Source of the DNA: Muribaculaceae bacterium Isolate-110 (HZI)
GTDB lineage: Bacteria; Bacteroidota; Bacteroidia; Bacteroidales; Muribaculaceae
Assembly (NCBI GenBank): GCA_003762875.1
Contig: RIBL01000001.1
Span: forward strand, 294,125-358,124
Direction of reading: 5' to 3'
Length of the DNA: 64,000 nucleotides
The notes under the pieces were generated by a model, which saw only the letters and a program-made list of their open reading frames with translations, had not been told where the DNA came from and made no database searches. The number at the start of each line of letters is the position of its first letter. Position 1 is the stretch's first letter. Below, piece after piece: positions 36,841 to 45,065 of this stretch. The position numbers were made by a program, and so were the translations under genes.

Positions 36841-36870
36841 CAAAAATACAAAAGTTTCAAAAGAAACAAA
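36841..36870 (-). promoter_or_regulatory. Promoter of pulA inside an inverted repeat
   Basis: On the - strand TTTG (36867-36870) and TATTTTTG (36841-36848) are 18 bases apart, matching TTTG/TAnnTTTG. The predicted start is about 47 bases before the pulA ATG. The promoter overlaps the left arm of the inverted repeat 36848-36938. Confidence 0.6.
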
Positions 36871-36938
36871 AATTCTTTAATCTAAATAATGTTTTTTTGA
36901 CAGATTAAAAGAGATTTTGTTTCTTTTGAAACTTTTGT
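36848..36938. repeat. AT-rich inverted repeat, 24-bp perfect arms
   Basis: The 24 bases 36848-36871 are the exact reverse complement of 36915-36938, and the inner flanks (ttctttaatct and agattaaaagag) continue the pairing for about ten more bases. It lies between the coiled-coil lipoprotein gene and pulA, both on -. It probably terminates the former while overlapping the pulA promoter. Confidence 0.75.
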
Positions 36939-36987
36939 AATCATGACATCTCTCAATGGGGAGAGTGTCAAGTATTGTGGAGAGGAC

Positions 36988-37869
36988 TTAGTCGACTTTT
37001 ACGACAAGGAAGTTGGACATCTGCCAAAATTTGGCGGGGTCGGTGATTTTGATGACTTTCTGACCGTTGATGTCGACAATCTGATAGGAGTCCTTGGGCT
37101 GTGAAGTCATCACTTCGGCCTTCTTGCTGTGAGTAGGTATCTCGGTAAGAGTACGTTTGTCGGCTGTCTGGAAGTAGCTCATGTCAAAGTCCCCCTTCAT
37201 AACCTTGGTCTTGCGGAGGAAGCCTGACGAGAGTATGTCGCGCTCTTTGAGTTCCTTGTTGTTGCCAATGGCATAATAGCAGGTGTTGAGCTCTGCAATG
37301 GCTTTGTCAGCCTCGGCCTGAGCGGCGTCTTTGAGTTCGCGCTCGTTGGCTACATCGGTGCTGAGTGAATCAACCTGAGTGTTGAGAGTCGAGACGGTGC
37401 TGCTCAGTTCTTCAATCTTGATGTTGGCCGATGCAAGCTGATTGGTGAGAGTCGCGATTTCGGTGGTCTGGTCGGCTATCTGAGCCTTGAGGTTGGAGAT
37501 TGTGCGCTTGAGGGTCGAGTTTTCGCCACCGGTTTTGGTAAGTTTCTCTTCGAGCTCGGCAAGACGTTCTCGACGTTCCTGAAGAGCCTGCTGAATGGCA
37601 ATCATGTCGTTGCGTATCTGCTCTTTGCGTGAAGAGGATTCGGCACCGAGCCCTCCGGGAGTGCTGATGATTTTTTCGAGGTCTTTTATCTGAGCCATGC
37701 CGTCAGAGATGTCGTTGACAAGCACAAGCAGGCTGTCCTGAGTGGCGAGGGTCTCGCTGAGATCGCCTTTAAGCTGTTGGTTCTGAGCTTCAGCTTCACG
37801 GAGTTTGTCGCCGTTGCAGCCTGTGAGAATAGCGGCTGCAACAATTGCGATGGATGCAATCTTTTTCAT
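36988..37869 (-). CDS. Coiled-coil lipoprotein
   Basis: A 293-aa lipoprotein (AAAILTGCNGDK). Residues about 22-200 are a long heptad-rich coiled coil broken near STPGGLGAESSS. The last 90 residues (YYAIGNNKELKERDIL, GFLRKTKVMKGDFDMSYF, KVIKITDPAKFWQMSNFLVV) form a compact conserved domain typical of Bacteroidales. Relatives have been annotated as collagen-binding glycoprotein adhesins (Cbp1-like), but I cannot confirm binding from sequence. A periplasmic scaffold role is equally possible. It is monocistronic, with a hairpin downstream. Confidence 0.72.
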   Translation of the reverse strand: MKKIASIAIVAAAILTGCNGDKLREAEAQNQQLKGDLSETLATQDSLLVLVNDISDGMAQIKDLEKIISTPGGLGAESSSRKEQIRNDMIAIQQALQERRERLAELEEKLTKTGGENSTLKRTISNLKAQIADQTTEIATLTNQLASANIKIEELSSTVSTLNTQVDSLSTDVANERELKDAAQAEADKAIAELNTCYYAIGNNKELKERDILSSGFLRKTKVMKGDFDMSYFQTADKRTLTEIPTHSKKAEVMTSQPKDSYQIVDINGQKVIKITDPAKFWQMSNFLVVKVD

Positions 37870-37929
37870 ATTGGATGGTGTTGAAAAGTGAGCTAATCAG
37901 TTGATTTCGTTAGATGTTGCTATGAATTG

Positions 37930-38649
37930 CTAAATGTCCTTATATTTGTTTTTGTGTACTTTTGGTGCAGAGTCTTCGGGAGCTCCCACAATTACAACAA
38001 TCTCACCTCGCGGATTGTTTTCGGCAAAATAAGCCTGAAGCTCGCCGAGTGTTCCGCGGTGGGTGGTGTCGTGAAGTTTCGATACTTCTCGCGACACGCT
38101 TGCCGGTCTGTCGGCACCGCAAGTCTCTATAAGTTCTCCAAGGGTTTTGACAAGCCTCAGCGGCGATTCATATATGATGCTTGTGCAGTCGTTTGCGGCT
38201 ATGCGCTCGAGGCGAGTGCGACGTCCTTTCTTTGGGGGGAGAAAGCCCTCGAAAATAAAGCGGTCGGTTGGCAATCCTGAGTTGACAAGTGCTGGAACGA
38301 AAGCCGTTGGGCCGGGGAGTGTCTCTACCTCGATGTTTTCGCGGCGACATTCGCGCGTCAGGAGAAATCCGGGGTCGCTGATGCCTGGGGTGCCGGCGTC
38401 GGAAATCAGTGCTATGGTCTCACCCGCAAGCAGTCGGTCGATGATGGGGCGCACGGTGGCGTGTTCGTTAAACTTGTGGTGGGATGCGCATGGTGTGTCG
38501 ATGCCGAAATGGCGCAGCAACACTCCCGAGGTCCGTGTGTCCTCGGCATAGATTAGGCTGCACGTTTTCAGCACCTCGACGGCCCGTGGTGTCATGTCGG
38601 ACATGTTGCCCACCGGGGTGGGGACTATATAAAGCTTGCCTGTGGTCAT
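37930..38649 (-). CDS. rsmI: 16S rRNA (cytidine(1402)-2'-O)-methyltransferase
   Basis: A 239-aa tetrapyrrole-methylase-fold enzyme that methylates the 2'-OH of C1402 in 16S rRNA. Motifs are LYIVPTPVGNMSDMTPRAVE, IYAEDTRTSGVLLRHF, ALISDAGTPGISDPGF and FEGFLPPKKGRR. The C-terminal part is slightly shorter than in E. coli, as usual in Bacteroidetes. It lies 6 bases after an uncharacterised gene on the same strand and is probably co-transcribed with it. Confidence 0.95.
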   Translation of the reverse strand: MTTGKLYIVPTPVGNMSDMTPRAVEVLKTCSLIYAEDTRTSGVLLRHFGIDTPCASHHKFNEHATVRPIIDRLLAGETIALISDAGTPGISDPGFLLTRECRRENIEVETLPGPTAFVPALVNSGLPTDRFIFEGFLPPKKGRRTRLERIAANDCTSIIYESPLRLVKTLGELIETCGADRPASVSREVSKLHDTTHRGTLGELQAYFAENNPRGEIVVIVGAPEDSAPKVHKNKYKDI

Positions 38650-38655
38650 AGATGA

Positions 38656-39264
38656 TCAGAAATGTTTTGCCACTACGTCCATAAACGCCTTGACGTCCTC
38701 GTTGTCGGGGTCCCAGCAGAGGTCGTCATAGATGTATTCCTCAGCCTCGGTGATGGATGACATCTGGGAGATGACATTGAGAGTGTCGTCAAATTCGTCC
38801 TGTGAGTTGCGAAACAGTTCGCGGCGGAAACGAAACTTGTCGTTGAGTGTAAATGCGCGGAAAATGTCTCTCGCGCGCTCGCGGGCGAGTTTGTCTTCAA
38901 GTGACTGTGGTGTCTCGATGGTTTCGTTGACCATCGGTGACTCGGGTGCGGCAGCCACATGGGCCTCCGGCTCTGCGGGAGTGTGTTCGACCGGCTCAGT
39001 GGCCATCATCTCTTCTTCAGCCAAAGCCGATGCTGCGGTAGCCTCGCGGTCGGTTGATTCTGCTGCGGGGCATCCGGCCGGCTCTTCTTCCGTGGTAAGT
39101 GTGTCGGGACAGAGGGGGAAAGCCTTGGCGAGAAGGGCTGTTTTCTCGGCAATCATGTTGTCGACAGCCGACACTGTGTCGCCGTCGGCGCGCTGTGACT
39201 GCAGCAGGAGAAGACCTTCGATTTCATAGGTCAGTCTGAGGAGGTCGTTATAGTTGCGTGACAT
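38656..39264 (-). CDS. Conserved hypothetical protein with acidic linker
   Basis: A 202-aa cytoplasmic protein I cannot assign. The N-terminal helical part (NYNDLLRLTYEIEGLLLLQS) is joined by a low-complexity Ala/Glu/Pro linker (about 60-115) to a C-terminal helical domain (LNDKFRFRRELFRNSQDEFD, WDPDNEDVKAFMDVVAKHF). This layout is found in Bacteroidales proteins encoded between dacB and rsmI-like genes. The position hints at a housekeeping role, but nothing in the sequence gives a function. Confidence 0.7.
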   Translation of the reverse strand: MSRNYNDLLRLTYEIEGLLLLQSQRADGDTVSAVDNMIAEKTALLAKAFPLCPDTLTTEEEPAGCPAAESTDREATAASALAEEEMMATEPVEHTPAEPEAHVAAAPESPMVNETIETPQSLEDKLARERARDIFRAFTLNDKFRFRRELFRNSQDEFDDTLNVISQMSSITEAEEYIYDDLCWDPDNEDVKAFMDVVAKHF

Positions 39265-39276
39265 AGTATATGTAAT

Positions 39277-40647
39277 CTATTCGATTGTTTCTTCGTTATC
39301 AGTTTGCAAACTTACATCAAATAATTCTAATAACAAACGCTGGATGTCATTTTTTAAGGCCTGACGGCTACACTTGAAGCCGTTTGCCATGAAAACGAGC
39401 AGATGAGTGGGGCGTCCTTCTTCGTCAAGAAGATAACCGCTGTAGGACTGCACGCCTTTCATCGAGCCGGTCTTCATGGCCACACGTCCTTCGAGCGGGG
39501 TGTCGGCGAGAAAGTTTTTCATTGTGCCGTGAAGTCCGGCGAGCGGGAACAGTGACAGGTAAGTATCGCCAAACTCATCGGCCAGCATCTGGCGGTTGAT
39601 GTTACCGAGAAAACGGGCAGTTAGCCTGTTGTCTCGCGACAGTCCGCTGCCGTCGACAATGTTGACCCCGTGCGCGCTGATACCCCACATAGTCCATACG
39701 GCATACTCTTCGGTTATCGCCTGAGCCCGTGTGCCGCCCGGCACTATAGCGCGCAGGATTCCTTCGGCCATAAGATTGTCAGAGCGGTGCATGAGGCTCT
39801 CCATGATGTCGCCGAAACGCGGCGACATGTGAGTATAAATCTCGGTCTCTACCGCCGATTTAAGCGGTGAAGTCCGGTTTACGTTGATGCCTCGGTCTTT
39901 AAGCACGCTTATTATTTCGGCCCGCATGGCTTTATGCGGATAAGGCATGGAGAATATCTCGCTGAATCCTCGGCGAATGTTTCCGCTCACGGTCATGGTC
40001 TCCGAACCGTCCTTGCGATCGACCTTGACACCTCGCCGCTTGGCGTTGACAAACTGAAATTTCAGGTCAGGCACTTCGGGTACAGTCTTGCGGGAGGGGA
40101 GTGTGAGACGAAATTTATTGTCGCTGAAGTTGGCACCCTGCAGCCGTGCGCCATAATACCACGGGATGTCCTCGGCCATCCATCCCTGTGGGGTTGTGGC
40201 GTCGGTAAAGAGGGTCTCGTCAATGATGACATCGCCGGTGACGGTGTGTATGCCTGTGCTCAGGAGCCGAGAGGCAATGCTGTCGGCAAAGCCTTGGGCT
40301 TGCGGGAAGTATTGCGATTCGATGGTCGGGTCGCCAACGGTGTGGACAATTATGTCGCCATGAAGCGTAGAATCGCTGACGGTGCCGCGGGCCGTGATAC
40401 GTGTGGCAAAACGTTCGTTGCTGTCGGCAAGGTTGAGCAGCGAGGCGCAGGTCACGGTCTTCATCACCGAGGCCGGCACTAGGCTACGGTCGATGTTGGC
40501 ATTGACCACGTCGTAGTCCCATCTCAGGTCGTAGATCCATACGGCTGTGCGGGTGGTATCAATCCCTGCGACAGTAAGCGGAAATGCCGCCATTCTCGTG
40601 ACCGACAACAGGAGTGAAAGTGATAATATGAGTCGCAACGGCTTCAT
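39277..40647 (-). CDS. dacB: D-Ala-D-Ala carboxypeptidase/endopeptidase (PBP4, peptidase S13)
   Basis: A 456-aa periplasmic penicillin-binding protein. A signal peptide precedes the SxxK motif at S60-VM-K63, SxN corresponds to SDN in HRSDNLMAEG, and the KTG triad is in MKTGSMKGVQSYSGY. The inserted domains between SxxK and SxN are those of class C low-mass PBPs. It cleaves terminal D-Ala and cross-links in peptidoglycan. It overlaps the surE stop by one base and is probably expressed from the surE promoter. Confidence 0.93.
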   Translation of the reverse strand: MKPLRLILSLSLLLSVTRMAAFPLTVAGIDTTRTAVWIYDLRWDYDVVNANIDRSLVPASVMKTVTCASLLNLADSNERFATRITARGTVSDSTLHGDIIVHTVGDPTIESQYFPQAQGFADSIASRLLSTGIHTVTGDVIIDETLFTDATTPQGWMAEDIPWYYGARLQGANFSDNKFRLTLPSRKTVPEVPDLKFQFVNAKRRGVKVDRKDGSETMTVSGNIRRGFSEIFSMPYPHKAMRAEIISVLKDRGINVNRTSPLKSAVETEIYTHMSPRFGDIMESLMHRSDNLMAEGILRAIVPGGTRAQAITEEYAVWTMWGISAHGVNIVDGSGLSRDNRLTARFLGNINRQMLADEFGDTYLSLFPLAGLHGTMKNFLADTPLEGRVAMKTGSMKGVQSYSGYLLDEEGRPTHLLVFMANGFKCSRQALKNDIQRLLLELFDVSLQTDNEETIE

Positions 40648-41417
40648 CAGTCCGAGGCTAACAAATCTTTAATGGCAACAATTTTGTCGGCTGCTGTCTG
40701 GTCGGGGCGAATGGGGACTATGGTGCCATAGCGGCGTGTGAGCCAATATTCGTCAGTGTCGTCAGAGTCGGGCTCATCGTTGTGAAATGTGCCGGTGAGC
40801 CAATAGAACGGCCGTCCGTGGGGAGTGGCATAGTCGGCGTATTCCTCGGTCCAGTAGCCTCGGGCCGCGCGCACCACTTTCATTCCGAGCGGCTCATAGC
40901 CGGCGGGGAAATTGACGTTGAGACATATGCCCTCGGGGAGTCCTTTGGCCAGGACATTGCCGATAATCTCCGAGATAAAGGGAGTCAGCGGTTTGAAGTC
41001 GGCGTTCATCGAGTGGTCGAGCAGCGAGAAGCCTACTGACGGAATGCCGATGATGCATCCTTCCATCGTGGCACCCATTGTGCCGGAATAGATATTGTTG
41101 ACAGCGGCATTTGAGCCGTGATTGATGCCTGAGAGCAGAAGGTCGGGCTTGCGGTCGAGTATGGCATGCATCGCCACTTTCACGCAGTCGACGGGTGTGC
41201 CTGTGATGCTGTACACCAGAGCTCCGTCAATAGGCTGATGGGTGTGGACTTCAAGAGGTGCGTTTACAGTAAGGGCCGACGACTTGGCCGACTGGGGTGA
41301 GTCAGGAGCACCTACCACCACATCGCCGAGAGTCGCGGCGATGTGTATCAGATGTTCCAGACCGGGGGCGTGGATGCCGTCGTCGTTGGTTATAAATATG
41401 AGTGGACGATTGTTCAT
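40647..41417 (-). CDS. surE: 5'/3'-nucleotidase SurE
   Basis: A 256-aa metal-dependent survival protein phosphatase. The N-terminal FITNDDGIHAPGL carries the metal aspartates D12 and D13. The NHGSNAAVNNIYSGTMGATM segment carries the conserved Asn/Ser ligands. It dephosphorylates nucleoside 5'- and 3'-monophosphates. It is the first gene of a - strand run (surE, dacB, hypothetical, rsmI) with a well-formed promoter just upstream. Confidence 0.94.
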   Translation of the reverse strand: MNNRPLIFITNDDGIHAPGLEHLIHIAATLGDVVVGAPDSPQSAKSSALTVNAPLEVHTHQPIDGALVYSITGTPVDCVKVAMHAILDRKPDLLLSGINHGSNAAVNNIYSGTMGATMEGCIIGIPSVGFSLLDHSMNADFKPLTPFISEIIGNVLAKGLPEGICLNVNFPAGYEPLGMKVVRAARGYWTEEYADYATPHGRPFYWLTGTFHNDEPDSDDTDEYWLTRRYGTIVPIRPDQTAADKIVAIKDLLASD

Positions 41418-41448
41418 GCGTATTTTGTTTTTCGATTATATCATATAA

Positions 41449-41480
41449 CAAAATTACGTATTAAAAACGACATGGCCAAA
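41449..41480 (-). promoter_or_regulatory. Promoter of the surE-dacB operon
   Basis: On the - strand TTTG (41477-41480) and TAATTTTG (41449-41456) are 20 bases apart. The -33 box lies within the left arm of the terminator hairpin at 41473-41503, so terminator and promoter share bases. Confidence 0.68.
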
Positions 41481-41503
41481 TCATAAAGATTATGATTTGG
41501 CCA
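41473..41503 (-). terminator. Terminator of the TM2-domain gene
   Basis: A 13-bp perfect stem (41473-41485 with 41491-41503) with a 5-base loop lies 35 bases beyond the stop of the TM2 gene on the - strand. The downstream tract is only moderately T-rich. Confidence 0.65.
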
Positions 41504-41537
41504 CATCCGTTATGTGTGTGTTGTCAATCCGGAAGGG

Positions 41538-41972
41538 TCAGAATACGGGGAGTGTGGTCGGATTGAGGACGTATTTCTGCTCAAATTGTGACTGAGTCAT
41601 GGTGAGCATGACTACACCTTGGATAAATGTTACGATGCTCCATAGTCCGCATGTGACAAGGCTTAGCAGGATGGTTATCAGTCCGGCGGAGATTTTACCT
41701 ATATAAAAATACTGTATGCCGAGTCCGCCGAAAAGTATGGCGAAGACTCCACACAGGATTTTGTCTTTGCCGGTGGTATTGACTTCGGCCGCATTGCGCA
41801 CTGCATTTGTGTCGGAGAGCAATTCCATCAGGTCAGGGAACGAGTAGAGCGGTTGCCATGCCTGATTTTCCTCGGTGCAGACCGGAGTGTTGGGTGTGAC
41901 CGGGTAGGCGAATATCTGTTGTTTGCTCATTGGGCCGACGGTCTGCCCGTTGTAGGTTATGAAGTAGTTCAT
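41538..41972 (-). CDS. TM2-domain membrane protein with GYF_2-like N-terminus
   Basis: A 144-aa protein. Residues 1-55 (YFITYNGQTVGPMSKQQIFA, WQPLYSFPDLMELL) are a GYF_2-type domain. The rest is a TM2 domain with two membrane helices (ILCGVFAILFGGLGIQYFYI and GLITILLSLVTCGLWSIVTF), including the conserved G-x-x-YFY-x-G. TM2 proteins are widespread with no settled role. It lies 13 bases after the large PEP-synthase-like gene and is probably co-transcribed with it. Confidence 0.85.
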   Translation of the reverse strand: MNYFITYNGQTVGPMSKQQIFAYPVTPNTPVCTEENQAWQPLYSFPDLMELLSDTNAVRNAAEVNTTGKDKILCGVFAILFGGLGIQYFYIGKISAGLITILLSLVTCGLWSIVTFIQGVVMLTMTQSQFEQKYVLNPTTLPVF

Positions 41973-41985
41973 TGTAGGGAGTTAT

Positions 41986-44900
41986 TTAGAGGGTGTTTGT
42001 TTCGGGTTTTACCACCACGCCTGTGCCTTTGAGGCCGTTGATGCCGATGATGAGAGGGGCATCGAAGGTGACTATGCGCAGAAAATCACTCTCGTAGATG
42101 GCCGGAAGCGAGTCAAGATAGGCTACGTCGTAGAGGTCGGTGACAGGGTCGCCATCCTTGCGTTTGGCATTGGCCGCTGTGTCGATGGTGAAGTAGGCCA
42201 CGCCAAACGAGGTGAGATTCTGGAAGAAGTGTGTTCCCTGGCTCGGCTCTATACGGTAGTTGGGGAGCGATGACTCGACGATGAGGCGTGCGGCCGAGAT
42301 GGCCGGCCATTTCACTGGGATGCCGAGAGCGGAGTCGGACGAGCCCCAGCGGCCAGGGCCGATGAGCAGATAGCGTTCGTCTCGTTCGAGAAAACTGCGG
42401 TTGATTTTTTCCATCTCTCGTGCTATCAGCGAGTTGTTGGACGATGAGAATTTGTCGGGTCGTACATACACGATGGTGTTGACTCCCTCGATAGTGCCGT
42501 GGCCGAGTGCGGTCGACGATTTGAGCAGCAGGTGCTCGTCGGGCGTCGACATGACAGCCTCATCGACATTTTCCTTGCGGTCGACGATGGGGCGTATCTG
42601 AAGCCAGTAGAGACGGCCTTTGGTCTTGCCGCCCGGCTCGACCATGCCTGCAAACTCTATCTCGACGGGCCGTTGCATCTCTTGCTGGCCTTTCTTAAGC
42701 ATAAAGTCGACGGCCTCGGCGAGAGGATAGACATTGTGCTTGAGAATGTTGTTGAACGTCACGACTTTGCGTCCCATGCCCTTGTCGTTGTCGCGTATGA
42801 TATTGTCGCGGAAGTCGTAGGTCGACACCATGTAGGTGAGCGCGCCGCGCTCGGCCACGTCCTGCACGCGGAGTTTGGCGACGTTGTATCCGTCCTCGAC
42901 CTTAATCTCGTTGAGCGACTGTGACGGCTTGGAGAGTTTGCCTCCGCCGAGAGATGTATCGCGCTCGTCGCCTATCATGTCGAGGGCATACATGCGGGTC
43001 TGTGTGTCGCGCAGGGCAAGCTCAAGTTCTGAGGTCTGGAGCACGTTTTCGGGATGAAGCGGAGAGAATCTCAGCCCGACACCTCCGTCCACTATGTATT
43101 TTCCGAGTCCGACAGCAATCTCAGCCACGCCGTCCTCTGGTTTTTCATCGCCGAGCGGATAGTAGTTGAGGGAGCGGCCGACGCCCGAAAATGAGGGGAA
43201 GTAATAGCCCTCGAGGTCTTTGCCGACTACTTCCTGAAGGATGACGGCCATTTTTTCCTGGTCAATGACATTGGATGTGGCTGTCATGTAGGCCTTGGAG
43301 TCGGAATAGAACACTGAGGCATACACGCCTTTGATGGCGTCTGTCAGCATGGCCAGCATCTTGTCGGGGTCGGAAAACTTGGGTACCATATAGGTGGAGT
43401 ATATGCCGGCAAAAGGCTGATAATGGGAGTCCTCGAGCAGGCTTGACGAGCGCACTGCTATGGGGGTGTCGACTACCTGCAGCAGCGCGCGCAGGTCCTC
43501 GCGTATGCGCATCGGGAGCTGGGCTCTCAGGAAGTGGGCGAGAATCTCTTCGTCGGGCATGTCGCTCAGAGCTATCGGATAGAGCTGGTTGGACTCCATG
43601 AATTCGTCGAAGATGTCGGTGCACAGTACTACGGTGCGCGGGATGGATATTGTGATGCCGTCAAAACTGTCGCAGACGGGATTTTTCTTGATGATCGAGT
43701 CTATGAAGGCCAGACCGCGGCCTTTGCCTCCGAGCGATCCCTGGCCTATGCGGGCAAAGTTGGAGTACTGGTCGAAGCGGTCCTGGCGGAATATGGCCAC
43801 GACGCCGCGGTTTTTCATCTTGCGATATTTGACGATGAGGTCAAAGAACAGTTGCCGCACCTTGGGGGCGTCGCTGATGTCGCTGAACCGGTGTTGCTTG
43901 ATGACCTCGGCTATCGGGAAGAGTGCGCGCGAGTAGAGCCAGCGCGAGATGTCGTTGAACGACGCGTGCCAGTAGAGTGCCTCGGCCGGGATGTCGAAAA
44001 TTGATTTCTGGAGTTCCTTGAGATTGTGTATGCGGCATATCTCCTCGCCGGTCTCGGGATTACGCACCACAAAGTCACCGAAGCCGAAGTTATTGATGAT
44101 GGCTTTGCCGAGGTCGACGGGAAATTTTTTGGAGTTTTTATCAATGAATGTGCACCCCATCTCGATTACATCGTGGGCATTCTCTGGCTCGGAGCTCTCG
44201 ATGATCAGAGGCAGATAGGGGTCGCGCGACCGTAGCTCGCGGGCCAGTTTTATGCCTGCTTTGGGGTCCTTGATTCCTTCGCGCATGAACGAAACGTCGC
44301 TGATGACGCCGAGTATGTGTTCAGAATACTTGTCGTAGATTTCGAGAGCTTCCTCGTAGTCGCGTGCGAGCATTACCTTGGGACGTCCGCGCATACGTAG
44401 CATGCGCTCATGCTCGTTGAGTGCTTCGGTCGAGAACAGGCGTGACTGTGTGAGGATGAATTTGTAGACTATCGGGAGCACCGAACTGTAGAATCTCACT
44501 GAGTCCTCGACGATGACTATGAGCTGCACGCCCACATTGTTAATGTCATTGTCGGCATTGAGCTTGTCCTCGAGCAACTTGATGATGGCGAGTAGCAGAT
44601 CGACGTTGCCAAGCCATGAGAACACGTAGTCGATGCCGGTGAAATCCTCGTTGGACAGACGGCGCGACACCTCCTTGGAGAATGGCGTGAGCACGATGAT
44701 AGGCTGCTCGGGATGAAGGTCTTTGATGCGCCTTGCTCCCGAGAATGTCTCGGTAATGTCGTTGCCCGGCATCATTATCACGAGGTCGAAACTCTTGGAG
44801 GCCATGACTTCGATGGCTTCGGCCGAGTTGAGCACGCGAGTCACTCGCGGGGGTGAGGATAGGTTGAGGGAGATGTATTCAAAATAGAGCTGTTCCTCCA

Positions 44901-45033
44901 CACGGCCGTCCTCCTCCATCATGAATGCATCATAGGTGGAGGCGATGAGCAGAACGTTGAATATTCGTTTCTGCATCAGATCCTGAAAGGCTGTGTCCTT
45001 GAGATATAGTTGGCTGAGGGCGTCTTCGTTCAT
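41986..45033 (-). CDS. Receiver-like / PEP-pyruvate-binding domain protein
   Basis: A 1015-aa soluble protein. The N-terminal 330 residues contain two receiver-like modules (IFNVLLIASTYDAFMM, FDLVIMMPGNDITET; later QLIVIVEDSVRFYSSVLPI, ILGVISDVSFMREGIKD). From about 435 to 880 comes the ATP-binding domain of pyruvate phosphate dikinase/PEP synthase (GGKGRGLAFIDSI, IAVRSSSLLEDSHYQPFAG). The phosphohistidine swivelling domain and PEP-binding barrel of true PEP synthase are missing, so it cannot perform that full reaction. It resembles the Bacteroidetes PEP/pyruvate-binding family of unknown role and may be a regulatory or phosphotransfer protein. Confidence 0.8.
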   Translation of the reverse strand: MNEDALSQLYLKDTAFQDLMQKRIFNVLLIASTYDAFMMEEDGRVEEQLYFEYISLNLSSPPRVTRVLNSAEAIEVMASKSFDLVIMMPGNDITETFSGARRIKDLHPEQPIIVLTPFSKEVSRRLSNEDFTGIDYVFSWLGNVDLLLAIIKLLEDKLNADNDINNVGVQLIVIVEDSVRFYSSVLPIVYKFILTQSRLFSTEALNEHERMLRMRGRPKVMLARDYEEALEIYDKYSEHILGVISDVSFMREGIKDPKAGIKLARELRSRDPYLPLIIESSEPENAHDVIEMGCTFIDKNSKKFPVDLGKAIINNFGFGDFVVRNPETGEEICRIHNLKELQKSIFDIPAEALYWHASFNDISRWLYSRALFPIAEVIKQHRFSDISDAPKVRQLFFDLIVKYRKMKNRGVVAIFRQDRFDQYSNFARIGQGSLGGKGRGLAFIDSIIKKNPVCDSFDGITISIPRTVVLCTDIFDEFMESNQLYPIALSDMPDEEILAHFLRAQLPMRIREDLRALLQVVDTPIAVRSSSLLEDSHYQPFAGIYSTYMVPKFSDPDKMLAMLTDAIKGVYASVFYSDSKAYMTATSNVIDQEKMAVILQEVVGKDLEGYYFPSFSGVGRSLNYYPLGDEKPEDGVAEIAVGLGKYIVDGGVGLRFSPLHPENVLQTSELELALRDTQTRMYALDMIGDERDTSLGGGKLSKPSQSLNEIKVEDGYNVAKLRVQDVAERGALTYMVSTYDFRDNIIRDNDKGMGRKVVTFNNILKHNVYPLAEAVDFMLKKGQQEMQRPVEIEFAGMVEPGGKTKGRLYWLQIRPIVDRKENVDEAVMSTPDEHLLLKSSTALGHGTIEGVNTIVYVRPDKFSSSNNSLIAREMEKINRSFLERDERYLLIGPGRWGSSDSALGIPVKWPAISAARLIVESSLPNYRIEPSQGTHFFQNLTSFGVAYFTIDTAANAKRKDGDPVTDLYDVAYLDSLPAIYESDFLRIVTFDAPLIIGINGLKGTGVVVKPETNTL

Positions 45034-45065
45034 GGCTGGGTCTTAGTAGGTTATTGGCCGTGGGG

